Of a stretch of DNA of 41,289 nt, positions 32,578-41,184 are shown in pieces. Each line of letters begins with the position of its first letter. The first letter of the stretch is position 1. The notes below the pieces were generated by a model that had not been told where the DNA came from, did no database searches, and was given only the letters and a program-made list of their open reading frames with translations. This DNA is from an uncultured Coriobacteriales bacterium. GTDB lineage: Bacteria; Actinomycetota; Coriobacteriia; Coriobacteriales; UMGS124. A program made the translations under genes and the position numbers. Location of the stretch: positions 1 to 41,289 of the forward strand of contig CAKUAI010000025.1 of NCBI GenBank assembly GCA_934636245.1, in the 5' to 3' direction.

Positions 32578-35028
32578 TTACGCCTGGACGTGAGCCGTCG
32601 GGATCTCGGACTCGTCAAGCTTCTCGATCTTGACGAGGGTCTGCTTGGACATGCCGGAGTGGAACGGGTCGTAGTTGTTGGGGTCGTCGTCGTACAGGAC
32701 GTTGACCTCGCTGCCGCCGTCCTCGCAGCCGTAGCCGGGAAGGCCGAGCTCCTGGCAGTCCTCCCACCAGCCGCGGCGAGCCATGAGCACGTCGGGGGCA
32801 ATGCAGTCGAAGTAACGAGCGACGAGCTTCACCCAGCCGTGCGGGCTCTCGACGCGGCACCAGTCGCCGTCCTCGATGCCGTACTTCTGAGCGGTTGCGG
32901 GGTTGATCTTGAACCAGGGCTCAGGCTGCAGCTCGCGCAGGTAGGGCACGTTGACGTAGTAGCTGTGGTTGCACAGACGGTACGCGTGGACGTCGGAGAA
33001 CACGAGCGGGTACTCGGCGGCGATGTCGGGCGTGCCGGCAATGGACTCCGCGGGGCCGTTGTACACGGGCACGCCGCTGAGCTCGCCGGTGTCGAGGCAG
33101 TTGGGCTTGCCGCCGATCCAGCTGTTGTAGCACTGGACCTTGCCGTTGGGCAGGTTGGCGAAAAGCTCCTCGTAATTCTGCGTCTTGGCCTCACCGGGGG
33201 TGAACTCCTCGGTGCGCTCGACGAAGATCTGACCCTTCTCGCGCAGCTCCTCGAGCGTGAAGCCCGAACCGTCGAGCTGCTCGCGCAGGCACTCGTCGAA
33301 GTCGCCGTGCCAGAAGTCGTCGCCGTAACCCATGGCGTCGGCCAGCTTGCAGTAGAAGTCCCAGTCGCTCATGGACTCGCCCAGGGGCTCCTGGATCTTC
33401 TGGTTGATGCCGATCCAGGTGCCGTCCTTGCTGTTCTTGGTGGCGAACTGCTCGTCGGTCTCGTAGTTGACGCATGCGGGGAGCACGTAGTCGGCGTAGT
33501 CGCAGGAGCTGTTCCACTCGGTGTCCATCACGACGTAGAGCTCGAGCTTCTTGAGAGCCTCGATGATGGTCTTGGGCTGGCGGGTGGCGGTCAGCGGGTT
33601 GGACGACTGCGCGAAGACGCAACGCAGCGGGTAGGGCTCCTCAGTGAGGATGGAGAGCAGGCCCTTGTAGTAAGCGGTCGTGGGGCCGGACTCCTGCGTG
33701 ACCATGGTCTGGAACCAACGGGGGGTCTCAGGGGCGACGAGCTTGGCGACGCCGGGCATCCAGCCGTTGGCCTCGTCCTCCTCGGAGGCGGGCAGGCGGT
33801 CGGTCAGGATGTCGACCGGGCTGGTCTTGATGAGCGAGGGAGCGCTCGGAGCGGCAGCGCCGGAGCCGCCCTCGATGGCGATGTTGCCGGTGATGGCCTC
33901 GATGAGGTCGATGCAGGCCTGGGCCCAGTGCCCGTCGTTCTGCTGGTCGCCGATGCCGTTGCCGCAGAAGATGGCCATGGGCTTAACGGTGCCCATGAGC
34001 TCGGAGATTTGCTCGATCTGCGCGGCGGGAACACCGGTGATCTCCTCGGCCCACTCGGGGCTGCAGTCGGCCACGGATGCGGCCAGCTCGTCGAAGCCAT
34101 CGCACCAGTTGTCCACGAAGTCGTGGTCATAGAGGTCGTTGGAGATGATGTAGTTCAGGACCGACATGGCAAGCGCGCAGTCGGTGCCGGGGCGCACGGG
34201 CACCCAGATGTCGGAGTGCGTGCCCAGGGCGTCGCGCATCGGGCGGATGTCGATGGTCTGAGCGCCCTTCTCCACGGCGTTGAGACGGCCGTTGGGGTTG
34301 CCCTGGTTAATGCCGGAGTTCTCGGAGTTGTAGCCCCAGTTGACGATGAGCTTGGCCTTGCCGAGCTGGCCGGGCATGGTCTTGTTGCACTGGGCGTGCT
34401 TGGGGCCGCCGAGCGTGACCAGGTTGGAGAACATGCGCTGCGAGTTGCAGATGGCGGAGTGCATGTAGTTGGGCGAGCCGTGGACGTTGAGGAAGCGACG
34501 ACCCAGCGAGCCGAGAACGGCGTAGAACTGAGGAGACAGGACACCGTAGGACTCGGGACCGTACTTCTCCTTCTGCTCGAGCAGCTTGGCGGAGATCTCC
34601 TCGATCGCCTGCTCCCACGTGATGCGCTCGAACTTGCCCTCGCCCTTCTCGCCCGTGCGCTTCATCGGGTACTCGAGACGCGTGGGAGAGTACATGACCT
34701 GCATGGCAGAGTTGCCCTTGGCGCACAGCGAGCGGCTGCCGCGGCCCCAGTTGTTGCCGGCCTGCGGGTTGCCCTCGACGTTGGTCCAGCGGCCGTCCTT
34801 GAGATAGCACAGCGTGGAGCAGTGCGTGCGGGCGGGGCCACACATCTGGCAGAACGCGTGACGGACCTCGAGGCCCTCGTACTCGCTCTGCATGCCCTCA
34901 TTAGAGGCGGCTTCCTCTGCCTGAGAAAGCAGCGGGGTCCCCAGACCGGCGCTGGCTGCCGCCATACCGGCGAGCGCCGCACCGGCGGCAACGAAGCTGC
35001 GCCTCGAAATGTTGGGGGTGCGTTCCAT
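32578..35028 (-). CDS. Tat-exported molybdopterin oxidoreductase catalytic subunit (module C)
   Basis: Protein of 816 aa, DMSO reductase family. Tat signal SRRSFVAAGAALAG (from residue 8). The N-terminal cluster region is atypical: C60-x2-C63-x6-C70-x3-C74-x27-C102, five Cys where four are normal; C70-x3-C74-x27-C102 has the canonical spacing of the last three. The predicted Mo-ligand segment is HSAICNSQR with C194. Later motifs include GNGIGDQQNDGHW (about residue 395) and a C-terminal MopB domain with YRLCNHSYYVNVPYLRELQPEPW. Substrate unknown; membership of the Eggerthellaceae dehydroxylase-like enzymes is possible. AAGGAGG lies 6-7 nt before the start. It is divergent from the module C regulator. 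Confidence 0.88.
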   Translation of the reverse strand: MERTPNISRRSFVAAGAALAGMAAASAGLGTPLLSQAEEAASNEGMQSEYEGLEVRHAFCQMCGPARTHCSTLCYLKDGRWTNVEGNPQAGNNWGRGSRSLCAKGNSAMQVMYSPTRLEYPMKRTGEKGEGKFERITWEQAIEEISAKLLEQKEKYGPESYGVLSPQFYAVLGSLGRRFLNVHGSPNYMHSAICNSQRMFSNLVTLGGPKHAQCNKTMPGQLGKAKLIVNWGYNSENSGINQGNPNGRLNAVEKGAQTIDIRPMRDALGTHSDIWVPVRPGTDCALAMSVLNYIISNDLYDHDFVDNWCDGFDELAASVADCSPEWAEEITGVPAAQIEQISELMGTVKPMAIFCGNGIGDQQNDGHWAQACIDLIEAITGNIAIEGGSGAAAPSAPSLIKTSPVDILTDRLPASEEDEANGWMPGVAKLVAPETPRWFQTMVTQESGPTTAYYKGLLSILTEEPYPLRCVFAQSSNPLTATRQPKTIIEALKKLELYVVMDTEWNSSCDYADYVLPACVNYETDEQFATKNSKDGTWIGINQKIQEPLGESMSDWDFYCKLADAMGYGDDFWHGDFDECLREQLDGSGFTLEELREKGQIFVERTEEFTPGEAKTQNYEELFANLPNGKVQCYNSWIGGKPNCLDTGELSGVPVYNGPAESIAGTPDIAAEYPLVFSDVHAYRLCNHSYYVNVPYLRELQPEPWFKINPATAQKYGIEDGDWCRVESPHGWVKLVARYFDCIAPDVLMARRGWWEDCQELGLPGYGCEDGGSEVNVLYDDDPNNYDPFHSGMSKQTLVKIEKLDESEIPTAHVQA

Positions 35029-35316
35029 ACGTTTCCTCCTTCACCCATTAACCCATACGTGCAAAACAAACGCGCGGCGGACACAGCTCCGCCTCGCTTG
35101 GCACCACCATAGCCGAGCAAGCCTGGAAAGTCATGTCGGATGATTTGAATACCAGGGTCAAATGTTCTTTATGATGTGGCGTTTACCTGGTAGAATGGGC
35201 GTACGCGCATGGCCACATAAAGCTGAAAGCGTTGTATGTGCAACATCGGCCAACGGTGGCGCATGAGGGGCAAAGGGTGGATAATAGGCCCGTTCGAACA
35301 ACGGGAATTGGGAGAG
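35029..35316. promoter_or_regulatory. Divergent control region of module C with ATTTGA inverted repeat
   Basis: ATTTGA (35143-35148) and TCAAAT (35158-35163) form a perfect inverted repeat with a 9-nt spacer. A TAGAAT -10 box (35191-35196) with a weak TTTATG -35 at 17 bp lies beside it and points to the regulator. Confidence 0.5.
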
Positions 35317-36816
35317 ATGGCTTTGACGAACAACGAGGAAGCCCGCCTGGGGTCGCTTGCTGCGACGACCATGGGTCTGGGATGCATCCTTGCGTGGACG
35401 TATATCGTCTTCTTCAGCAGGCTTGTGCACTATTCAACGCGCAACGACATCGCGCACCTCAACAGCACCTATACCTTCGCGTGCTGCGGCATTGTGGCCA
35501 CATTGCTCATCTGCGCCATCGTCGTGGGCCTGTGCTCGCGACGCATGCCGCGCCCCACGAACCCCAACCGCTGCCGTGCGCGCTGGATCCTGCGCCTGCC
35601 ACCGGTGGCCGCTGCCGTGCTGTGCGTCGCGACCGTGGTGCTCACCCTCGTGGAGCGCCGCGTGTTCACGCAGCCTTGGTGCTCCATCACCTCCACCCTG
35701 TCGGGCTGCGCGGTGGCGATACTGCTGCTTGCCTGGGCTTGGGGACTTCTGTGCTTCCGTAAGGCCTCGCTTGCCGTAGGCTGCTTGACAAGCTCGTTTG
35801 TCTTTGGCGCGGTCGTCTTCGTCGCCGTGCTCTATCTCCCCACCGCGGCCGCCATCACCGTGTGCGCGCTTTTGCCGCCCTTGAGTGCGGCGCTTTTCCG
35901 GGTGGCATGTCGCAAGCCGAATCACGACGAGTGCCCCCTCACCCAGCCAGACCAGGCGCCCCTGGTAACCCACTGCTCCGAGGCCAGTGGCACAGCGTGG
36001 GGCGCGCTTGTCCGCACGTTCATCTGCATCGGCCTGCTCGGCCTGGTAGAGAGCTTCATGCGAGCACTCTTTCTCACGGTGGATCCCGCGTCGAGCCCCG
36101 TGGCCTACCGCTGGCTTTTCTTGCTGGCCACCGCGCTCTCTGCGGCGACGCTCGCCCTGGCCGCGAGCAAGGCCACCAAGTCGGCCGCCGTGCGCATCAC
36201 CTGCCGCACGAGCATGTGCGTGCTCGTGTTCCTCACGCTGCTCACGCCCATCGTCAGCGACCTGGGTCTGGCGGCGGACCTCACCACGCTCGTGTGCTAC
36301 TGCATGTTCAGCATGCTGGCGTGGCTCTATCTCACGCTCACCGCGCGCGCCTATCCCGTCTCGGTCATCGAGCTGTTCGGCCTGGGCCTGGGCGCCTCCT
36401 ACCTGGGATGTTTGGCAGGCACGTTCTTCGGCGGGGTGCTCGTGTCGTTTTGTGAGCCGAGCTACCGGGCCCTCAGCTTCATCGCCCTTCTGTGCGCCGG
36501 CGCCATCCTCGCGGCGCTGCTCTTCATTGCCGACGAGCAGGTGTTCGCCCGCCTCATCGACGCCGACGACGACCGCCCCCAGGCGCCGCGCCGCTTCATG
36601 CTGCGCGCGCAGCAAGTGGCGCAGGAGTACGGCCTCACGCCCAAGGAGACCGAGGTCTTCACGCTTGCCGCGAAGGGCCGCACCACCCAGCGCATCCGCG
36701 AGGAGCTGGGGCTTTCCACCGGCACCGTCAACACGCACCTCGCCCACATCTATAAGAAGCTCGACGTCCACGACCGCCAGCAGATGCTCGACCTGGTGGA
36801 GGGGAAAGAGGAGTAG
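35317..36816 (+). CDS. Membrane LuxR-type regulator (module C)
   Basis: Protein of 499 aa: about twelve hydrophobic helices (residues 15-420) and a C-terminal LuxR domain (LTPKETEVFTLAAKGRTTQRI, then GTVNTHLAHIYKKLDVHDRQQM). The start is uncertain: ATG 35317 has GGGAG very close, TTG 35323 is better spaced, and the longer frame from 35236 adds basic residues. It is divergent from the module C molybdoenzyme. It resembles the other three membrane regulators in layout but differs clearly in sequence, including the recognition helix, consistent with a distinct operator. Confidence 0.83.
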   Translation: MALTNNEEARLGSLAATTMGLGCILAWTYIVFFSRLVHYSTRNDIAHLNSTYTFACCGIVATLLICAIVVGLCSRRMPRPTNPNRCRARWILRLPPVAAAVLCVATVVLTLVERRVFTQPWCSITSTLSGCAVAILLLAWAWGLLCFRKASLAVGCLTSSFVFGAVVFVAVLYLPTAAAITVCALLPPLSAALFRVACRKPNHDECPLTQPDQAPLVTHCSEASGTAWGALVRTFICIGLLGLVESFMRALFLTVDPASSPVAYRWLFLLATALSAATLALAASKATKSAAVRITCRTSMCVLVFLTLLTPIVSDLGLAADLTTLVCYCMFSMLAWLYLTLTARAYPVSVIELFGLGLGASYLGCLAGTFFGGVLVSFCEPSYRALSFIALLCAGAILAALLFIADEQVFARLIDADDDRPQAPRRFMLRAQQVAQEYGLTPKETEVFTLAAKGRTTQRIREELGLSTGTVNTHLAHIYKKLDVHDRQQMLDLVEGKEE

Positions 36817-36949
36817 AGGACGGCGAGGGGGCGTCTCGAAGAAGAGACGGGAACGCATGATTTATCGGCCGTCTGGCGAGGAACGAACTCGGGCATCGGC
36901 GCGCGAGCCATGACAGACCCTCAGACATGCCGCGCATCTCTGAAAGGCA

Positions 36950-36982
36950 GATGCTTCCGCATTTTCGGGGTTCTCCAGCCGC
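36950..36982 (+). repeat. Dispersed intergenic repeat, copy c
   Basis: Reads GATGCTTCCGCA, a short spacer, then GGGGTTCTCCAGCCGC. It lies in the 316-bp region between the two convergent LuxR genes, 134 bp past the module C regulator stop. Nothing else was recognised in 36817-37132. Confidence 0.7.
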
Positions 36983-37132
36983 ACTTAGCCAGGACCAATG
37001 ACTGTAGCAAGTCAGCGGCATCGAGACGTCAGCCCCACCAAGCCATCTAGCAAGCGTTTTCTTTCGCATGAGAGTAGCGTCCACAAAGCAAAGCTATCCA
37101 GAGCGCGGCAACCAGGTCTCTTTGTCAAGCCC

Positions 37133-38620
37133 CTAGTTTTCCTGCAAGGTCATCTTATCGATCAGTTCATCAAGTTCCTGGCGAGAGTGAATCCCGAGTT
37201 TGCGATAGAGCGTACGACTATGGGTCTGGACGGTATTGATAGAGAGGCATTCGACCTGCGATATACGTTTGGCGCTGTGCCCCTCATAAAGATGTCTGGC
37301 GACATCGATCTCGCGTGGAGTGAGAGAGAATTGGACGGCCAAAGCCTCGAGTGCGCCATTCAGAAGCGGCGCGCCCCCAGCAAAACCCCCAGCGCAAGCG
37401 CTTGGGCGCAACGCCGAACCATCCCGTTCCTCAAGATAGTGGAGTTCGCGCTTAAACGAGACACCGCAAACCGAAAGCGACACCACCATTATCAGTGCAA
37501 CTGACACAGGCACAAGCAAGCTCATGGAATCAAGGCCAAACACAGGCAGAAGCGCCGCCGTACCATATCCCACAAAGCATGCCAGCATTTCGGGAATGAG
37601 AAGGACCAGGGCGCAGACAATTGTCGGGCTCGTATGGGTCCGTGCGCAATAGATGGCACAGAGCGCAAGTGCCGTGGACTCTGCCAGCACCCTCGCCGAA
37701 ACAACCGTGGCAACACCGGTGAACAAAAGGCTGCCTGAACAAGAGGCGACAACACCAATTCCCAAAACAAGTGAGAAGACCAAGAGATACAAGACCGATA
37801 CCATGAAGTGCCGGGCATCAGTGCTTGCGAAAGAAAGCAGCATGACCCCCGCGACTTCAACAATGCCAACGATATGCTTGACCATGCGACCTTGCTCGCC
37901 AACAGGCCCTACGCCGCTGTCAAAAAAAGATTTCGCCAGCGTCGCTACAACAAGCAGGGCAACAACGGCAGCCATGCGGCCTCGAAGGAAGGCCGGCTCA
38001 AACCAATCAGCAACGCAACCTTCTGATTTGTCTGGCATAGGAGCCCCAGCAAACCAGAAACAAAAAGCCGAAAGCACGGGTGAAATCGCTGCAGTAATCT
38101 TATCTACTGCAAGCACATCTCCCAGCACAAAGGTAATGACAATGCTTAGGAACGCCGACGAGAAAGAGCAGATTGCCGCAAGCATCGGATTCACATTCGC
38201 CTGAAGGGTCAGGAGGCGAAGGGCCTGCCGAACCAAGGCAACGGTAGATGCCGCTATGCAAAAGGCAACAAAGCATTGGCAGAACATCGCCGCGAAGCCC
38301 TGAGGCCCCGCTGGAAAAAGAAGGCCTATGCAAACTCCGCATGAGGCAACGCCGCAAACACCAAACAAAAACGGCCATGCGCAAACGTGGTGCCCCGCAC
38401 GCTCAAGCCCAAGGGCAATCGCACATATCAGACAAATGGACGCATAGTACACAGCCATCCATGCTTCGGGACCGATAGACATCCCCGCCTGGGGAAACGG
38501 AATCGCCACCAAAACGCAGGCATGACGAAAAAGTTGCCACATGAAGGCAAGTCCGAACGTTGCAAACATGGCGTTTCGCCCGAAAAAACCTTGTACAGGC
38601 GAATCGGTCTCCCCAACCAT
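37133..38620 (-). CDS. Membrane LuxR-type regulator (module D)
   Basis: Protein of 495 aa with about twelve hydrophobic helices (residues 15-400) and a C-terminal LuxR domain (LTPREIDVARHLYEGHSAKRI, then NTVQTHSRTLYRKLGIHSRQEL). The first loop and tail are short and polar. The start at 38620 is preceded by a GGGGGG run. Divergent from the module D flavoprotein and convergent with the module C regulator. GC content looks a little lower than in its neighbours, which may indicate separate acquisition, but I did not compute it. Confidence 0.85.
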   Translation of the reverse strand: MVGETDSPVQGFFGRNAMFATFGLAFMWQLFRHACVLVAIPFPQAGMSIGPEAWMAVYYASICLICAIALGLERAGHHVCAWPFLFGVCGVASCGVCIGLLFPAGPQGFAAMFCQCFVAFCIAASTVALVRQALRLLTLQANVNPMLAAICSFSSAFLSIVITFVLGDVLAVDKITAAISPVLSAFCFWFAGAPMPDKSEGCVADWFEPAFLRGRMAAVVALLVVATLAKSFFDSGVGPVGEQGRMVKHIVGIVEVAGVMLLSFASTDARHFMVSVLYLLVFSLVLGIGVVASCSGSLLFTGVATVVSARVLAESTALALCAIYCARTHTSPTIVCALVLLIPEMLACFVGYGTAALLPVFGLDSMSLLVPVSVALIMVVSLSVCGVSFKRELHYLEERDGSALRPSACAGGFAGGAPLLNGALEALAVQFSLTPREIDVARHLYEGHSAKRISQVECLSINTVQTHSRTLYRKLGIHSRQELDELIDKMTLQEN

Positions 38621-38904
38621 TCAAGCCCCCCATCTAATGCCAGTCAACAACCATAATACTCGTCCCCGCTCCACACAGGGGCCTGGTTATTAACAAAACT
38701 CCAGCTTGATGCCGTATGTGAATGTCAACTGTGAGATTAGCCGAGATATTCACATGCAACAAAGGCACAGAACTCACAGTCAGAGCCACAGAAAAACGCA
38801 CGGGCAGCGCAATTGTCGCGACCACTATTGAGACAACCCGGGCAACACAGCTCCAGGCAACCACAAAGCGGCCAACCAGGGAAAGCCGCAAAAAGGAGGG
38901 CGAC
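38621..38904. promoter_or_regulatory. Divergent control region of module D with ATGTGAAT inverted repeat
   Basis: ATGTGAAT (38716-38723) and ATTCACAT (38748-38755) form a perfect inverted repeat, 32 bp between equivalent positions (three helical turns). AT-rich sequence on the left (about 38650-38700) could hold the regulator promoter, with TATTAT on the minus strand. Confidence 0.55.
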
Positions 38905-41184
38905 ATGGAAGTCTCTCGTAGGAGTTTTCTCGCCGGTGCAGCAGCAGGAACCGCAGGGATTATCGCAAGCACAGCAATCACCAGCTCGAACATCGCACAT
39001 GCTGAGTCAGCCCCCGATACAGCCCCGGCAACCACAGGCGGCGACGGCACCTACAGTGCGACCGCCAAAGGACTGGGCGGCGACGTCACTGTAACCTTGA
39101 CCATCGAAAACAGCACGCTCACCGATGTCACCGCAGAAGGCCCCAACGAAACTCAGGGCATTGGTTCTCGCGCCCTCGAGAGCATGCCGCCTGACATGCT
39201 CTCCAAGAATTCGGTCGAAGTTGACGGGGTCTCCGGCGCCACTGTTACCTCGAACGCCATCCTGCAGGCCGCAGCCGATGCGCTTGCCCAGAGCGGAGTG
39301 ACGCTTCAGGCAGTTGAAACCGCCCCTGTCGTGCAGGCAATGACCCCGGGCGTGTACTACGGCGAGGAGTTCGGCAAGTGGAAGAAGGGCACCATCGAGG
39401 GAGAGCGCTTCGGCAGCCCCCATATCATTGAACCGACGCGCGTCGCCGTTGAGGTCGACGAGACGAAGATCCTTTCCGTGACCGTTGAGTCGTGCTCTGA
39501 CACGCCGGGCTTCATCGAGCCGTGCATCGAACGCATCCCCGCAGCTATTGTTGATGCTCAGTCGGTGAACGTCGACTGCGTTACCGGCGCCACCATGACT
39601 TCTCAAGCCATCATTGCCGGCGTAGAGCAGGCCCTCACCGAAGCTGGAGCCGATTTGTCTGGCTTCCGTTCCGCCCCTGTGCGCGTTGAAGCGTCCGAGG
39701 AATACGAGTGCGACTTTGCCATCGTATCGGCCGGCGGCGCGGGCACGGTTGCCGCAATGCGCGCGGTTGAAGCTGGCCTCAGCGTTGTCATCATCGAGAA
39801 GTGCGGCAAGGTCGGCGGCGAAAGTGTGTGTTCCACCGGCATCCTGGCTCCTGGCGCAGAATGGCTCAACAAGGCCCATGCAGAGGACGGCGTCGAGGTG
39901 CCGGATGCGAACTACATGTTCACCGAGCTGAGCGAGTACGCAAAGTACCGCTGCGACACCAACGTACTGTACAACGTCGTCAATCACATGGGCCCCGTGG
40001 CTGATTACCTGGCCGATCACTTCGATCGTTCGGCTGCCAAGGAAGCTCGCTTTAACGGCTTCGTTCCCTCCATCAACGGCTGTTCCATGGACTGGGGCAA
40101 GGGCACGACAAAGTTCGATGTCCTCTATGACGACTATATCCTCCCCGGTGGAGCAAAGCTGCTTCTCGAGACCCGCGCCTACGAGCTCATCCAGAACGAG
40201 GACGGCACCGTCACGGGTGTCAAGGCAAGGAAACAGGACGGTACTGAGGTGACCGTGAAGGCCCCGTACACGCTCGTGGCCTGCGGCGGTTTCGGTGGCA
40301 ATCGCGACCTCATGCGCGAGTATCTGCGCACCGACAACCTCTATCTATACGGCGTTTCCTCCAATACGGGAGACGGACTCCAGATGGCCCTGGCCGCCGG
40401 CGGCCGCCTGACTACCGAAATCAACCCCCTTCCTGCTGAGTTCTGCTCCAACCTCAAGGTTGACTTCTACGCTGGCTACATGAAGTTCATCAACTATGCC
40501 GGTCTGCTTCAAGTGAACCCCGAGGGACAGCGCTTCTACAACGAGGAGCTCGGCGCGACCGAACCTCTCGGCGTCGGCACGTCAGCCTTGTATGCCATTG
40601 ACCACGCATACGCCATCTTCTGCCAGGCAGACCTTGATGCCATGGTGGCTGAGGGCTGCCCGGGCCTCCTGAGTGAAGAGGTCCGTGAAACGCTGCGCAT
40701 CTACCGCTCTCGCGCTTGCGTGCCCTTCTACACGCTGGCCGACGAAATGCAGGCCGCCATCGATGCCGGCGAGGGTTGGAGTGCCGACACTCTGGAGGAA
40801 CTTGGCGAGAAGATCGGGTTTGACCCCGACGTCTGGAGCAACACCATCGACGATTACCTGGCCGCCATTGAGGCCGGCGAAGACGCCCAGTTCCACAAGC
40901 GTCCCGAGATGCTTCGCCCGCTTTCCGAGGGCCCCTTCTATGCCGTGCGCTTCTGCATGGCCATCGACGGCACACTCAACGGCGTACGCGCAAACCAGTA
41001 CTTCCAGGCTCTCAACGAGAACCTCAAGCCCATCCCCGGCCTCTTCCTGGGAGGCTTGGACGCAGGCGGCATGTGGGGCAACGTGTACTACGCTTCGCAG
41101 CACTGCGCCGGCGTATCGCAGGGTCATTCCGTGACCTCGGGATACATCGCAGCAGAGAAGGTCATCGAGTTGCTTGGGGCATAG
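38905..41184 (+). CDS. Tat-exported flavoprotein reductase with two FMN-binding domains (module D)
   Basis: Protein of 759 aa. Tat signal SRRSFLAGAAAG (from residue 4). The first FMN-binding domain (about 45-130) has the flavinylation motif DGVSGATVTS (Thr113); the second (about 148-248) has DCVTGATMTS (Thr230). Both match the ApbE signal. The FAD_binding_2 domain follows (about 268-755), with a divergent nucleotide motif SAGGAGTVAA, the family segment GQRFYNEELG and a closing GGLDAGGMWGNVYYASQHCAG. Two covalent FMN carriers ahead of FAD would give a longer internal electron path. The acceptor is unknown. The start at 38905 has AAGGAGG 6 nt upstream; the frame from 38722 begins inside the promoter region. 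Divergent from its regulator. Confidence 0.88.
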   Translation: MEVSRRSFLAGAAAGTAGIIASTAITSSNIAHAESAPDTAPATTGGDGTYSATAKGLGGDVTVTLTIENSTLTDVTAEGPNETQGIGSRALESMPPDMLSKNSVEVDGVSGATVTSNAILQAAADALAQSGVTLQAVETAPVVQAMTPGVYYGEEFGKWKKGTIEGERFGSPHIIEPTRVAVEVDETKILSVTVESCSDTPGFIEPCIERIPAAIVDAQSVNVDCVTGATMTSQAIIAGVEQALTEAGADLSGFRSAPVRVEASEEYECDFAIVSAGGAGTVAAMRAVEAGLSVVIIEKCGKVGGESVCSTGILAPGAEWLNKAHAEDGVEVPDANYMFTELSEYAKYRCDTNVLYNVVNHMGPVADYLADHFDRSAAKEARFNGFVPSINGCSMDWGKGTTKFDVLYDDYILPGGAKLLLETRAYELIQNEDGTVTGVKARKQDGTEVTVKAPYTLVACGGFGGNRDLMREYLRTDNLYLYGVSSNTGDGLQMALAAGGRLTTEINPLPAEFCSNLKVDFYAGYMKFINYAGLLQVNPEGQRFYNEELGATEPLGVGTSALYAIDHAYAIFCQADLDAMVAEGCPGLLSEEVRETLRIYRSRACVPFYTLADEMQAAIDAGEGWSADTLEELGEKIGFDPDVWSNTIDDYLAAIEAGEDAQFHKRPEMLRPLSEGPFYAVRFCMAIDGTLNGVRANQYFQALNENLKPIPGLFLGGLDAGGMWGNVYYASQHCAGVSQGHSVTSGYIAAEKVIELLGA

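Noticed and set aside
31381..35112. 1243-codon open frame on the plus strand opposite the module C molybdoenzyme
   Set aside because: It is the antisense of a well-supported enzyme and Fe-S gene. The product is a Val/Leu/Gly/His-rich shadow without domains, as expected in GC-rich DNA.
35434..36858. 474-codon minus-strand frame opposite the module C regulator
   Set aside because: Charged, repetitive shadow; the plus strand encodes membrane helices and a LuxR domain.
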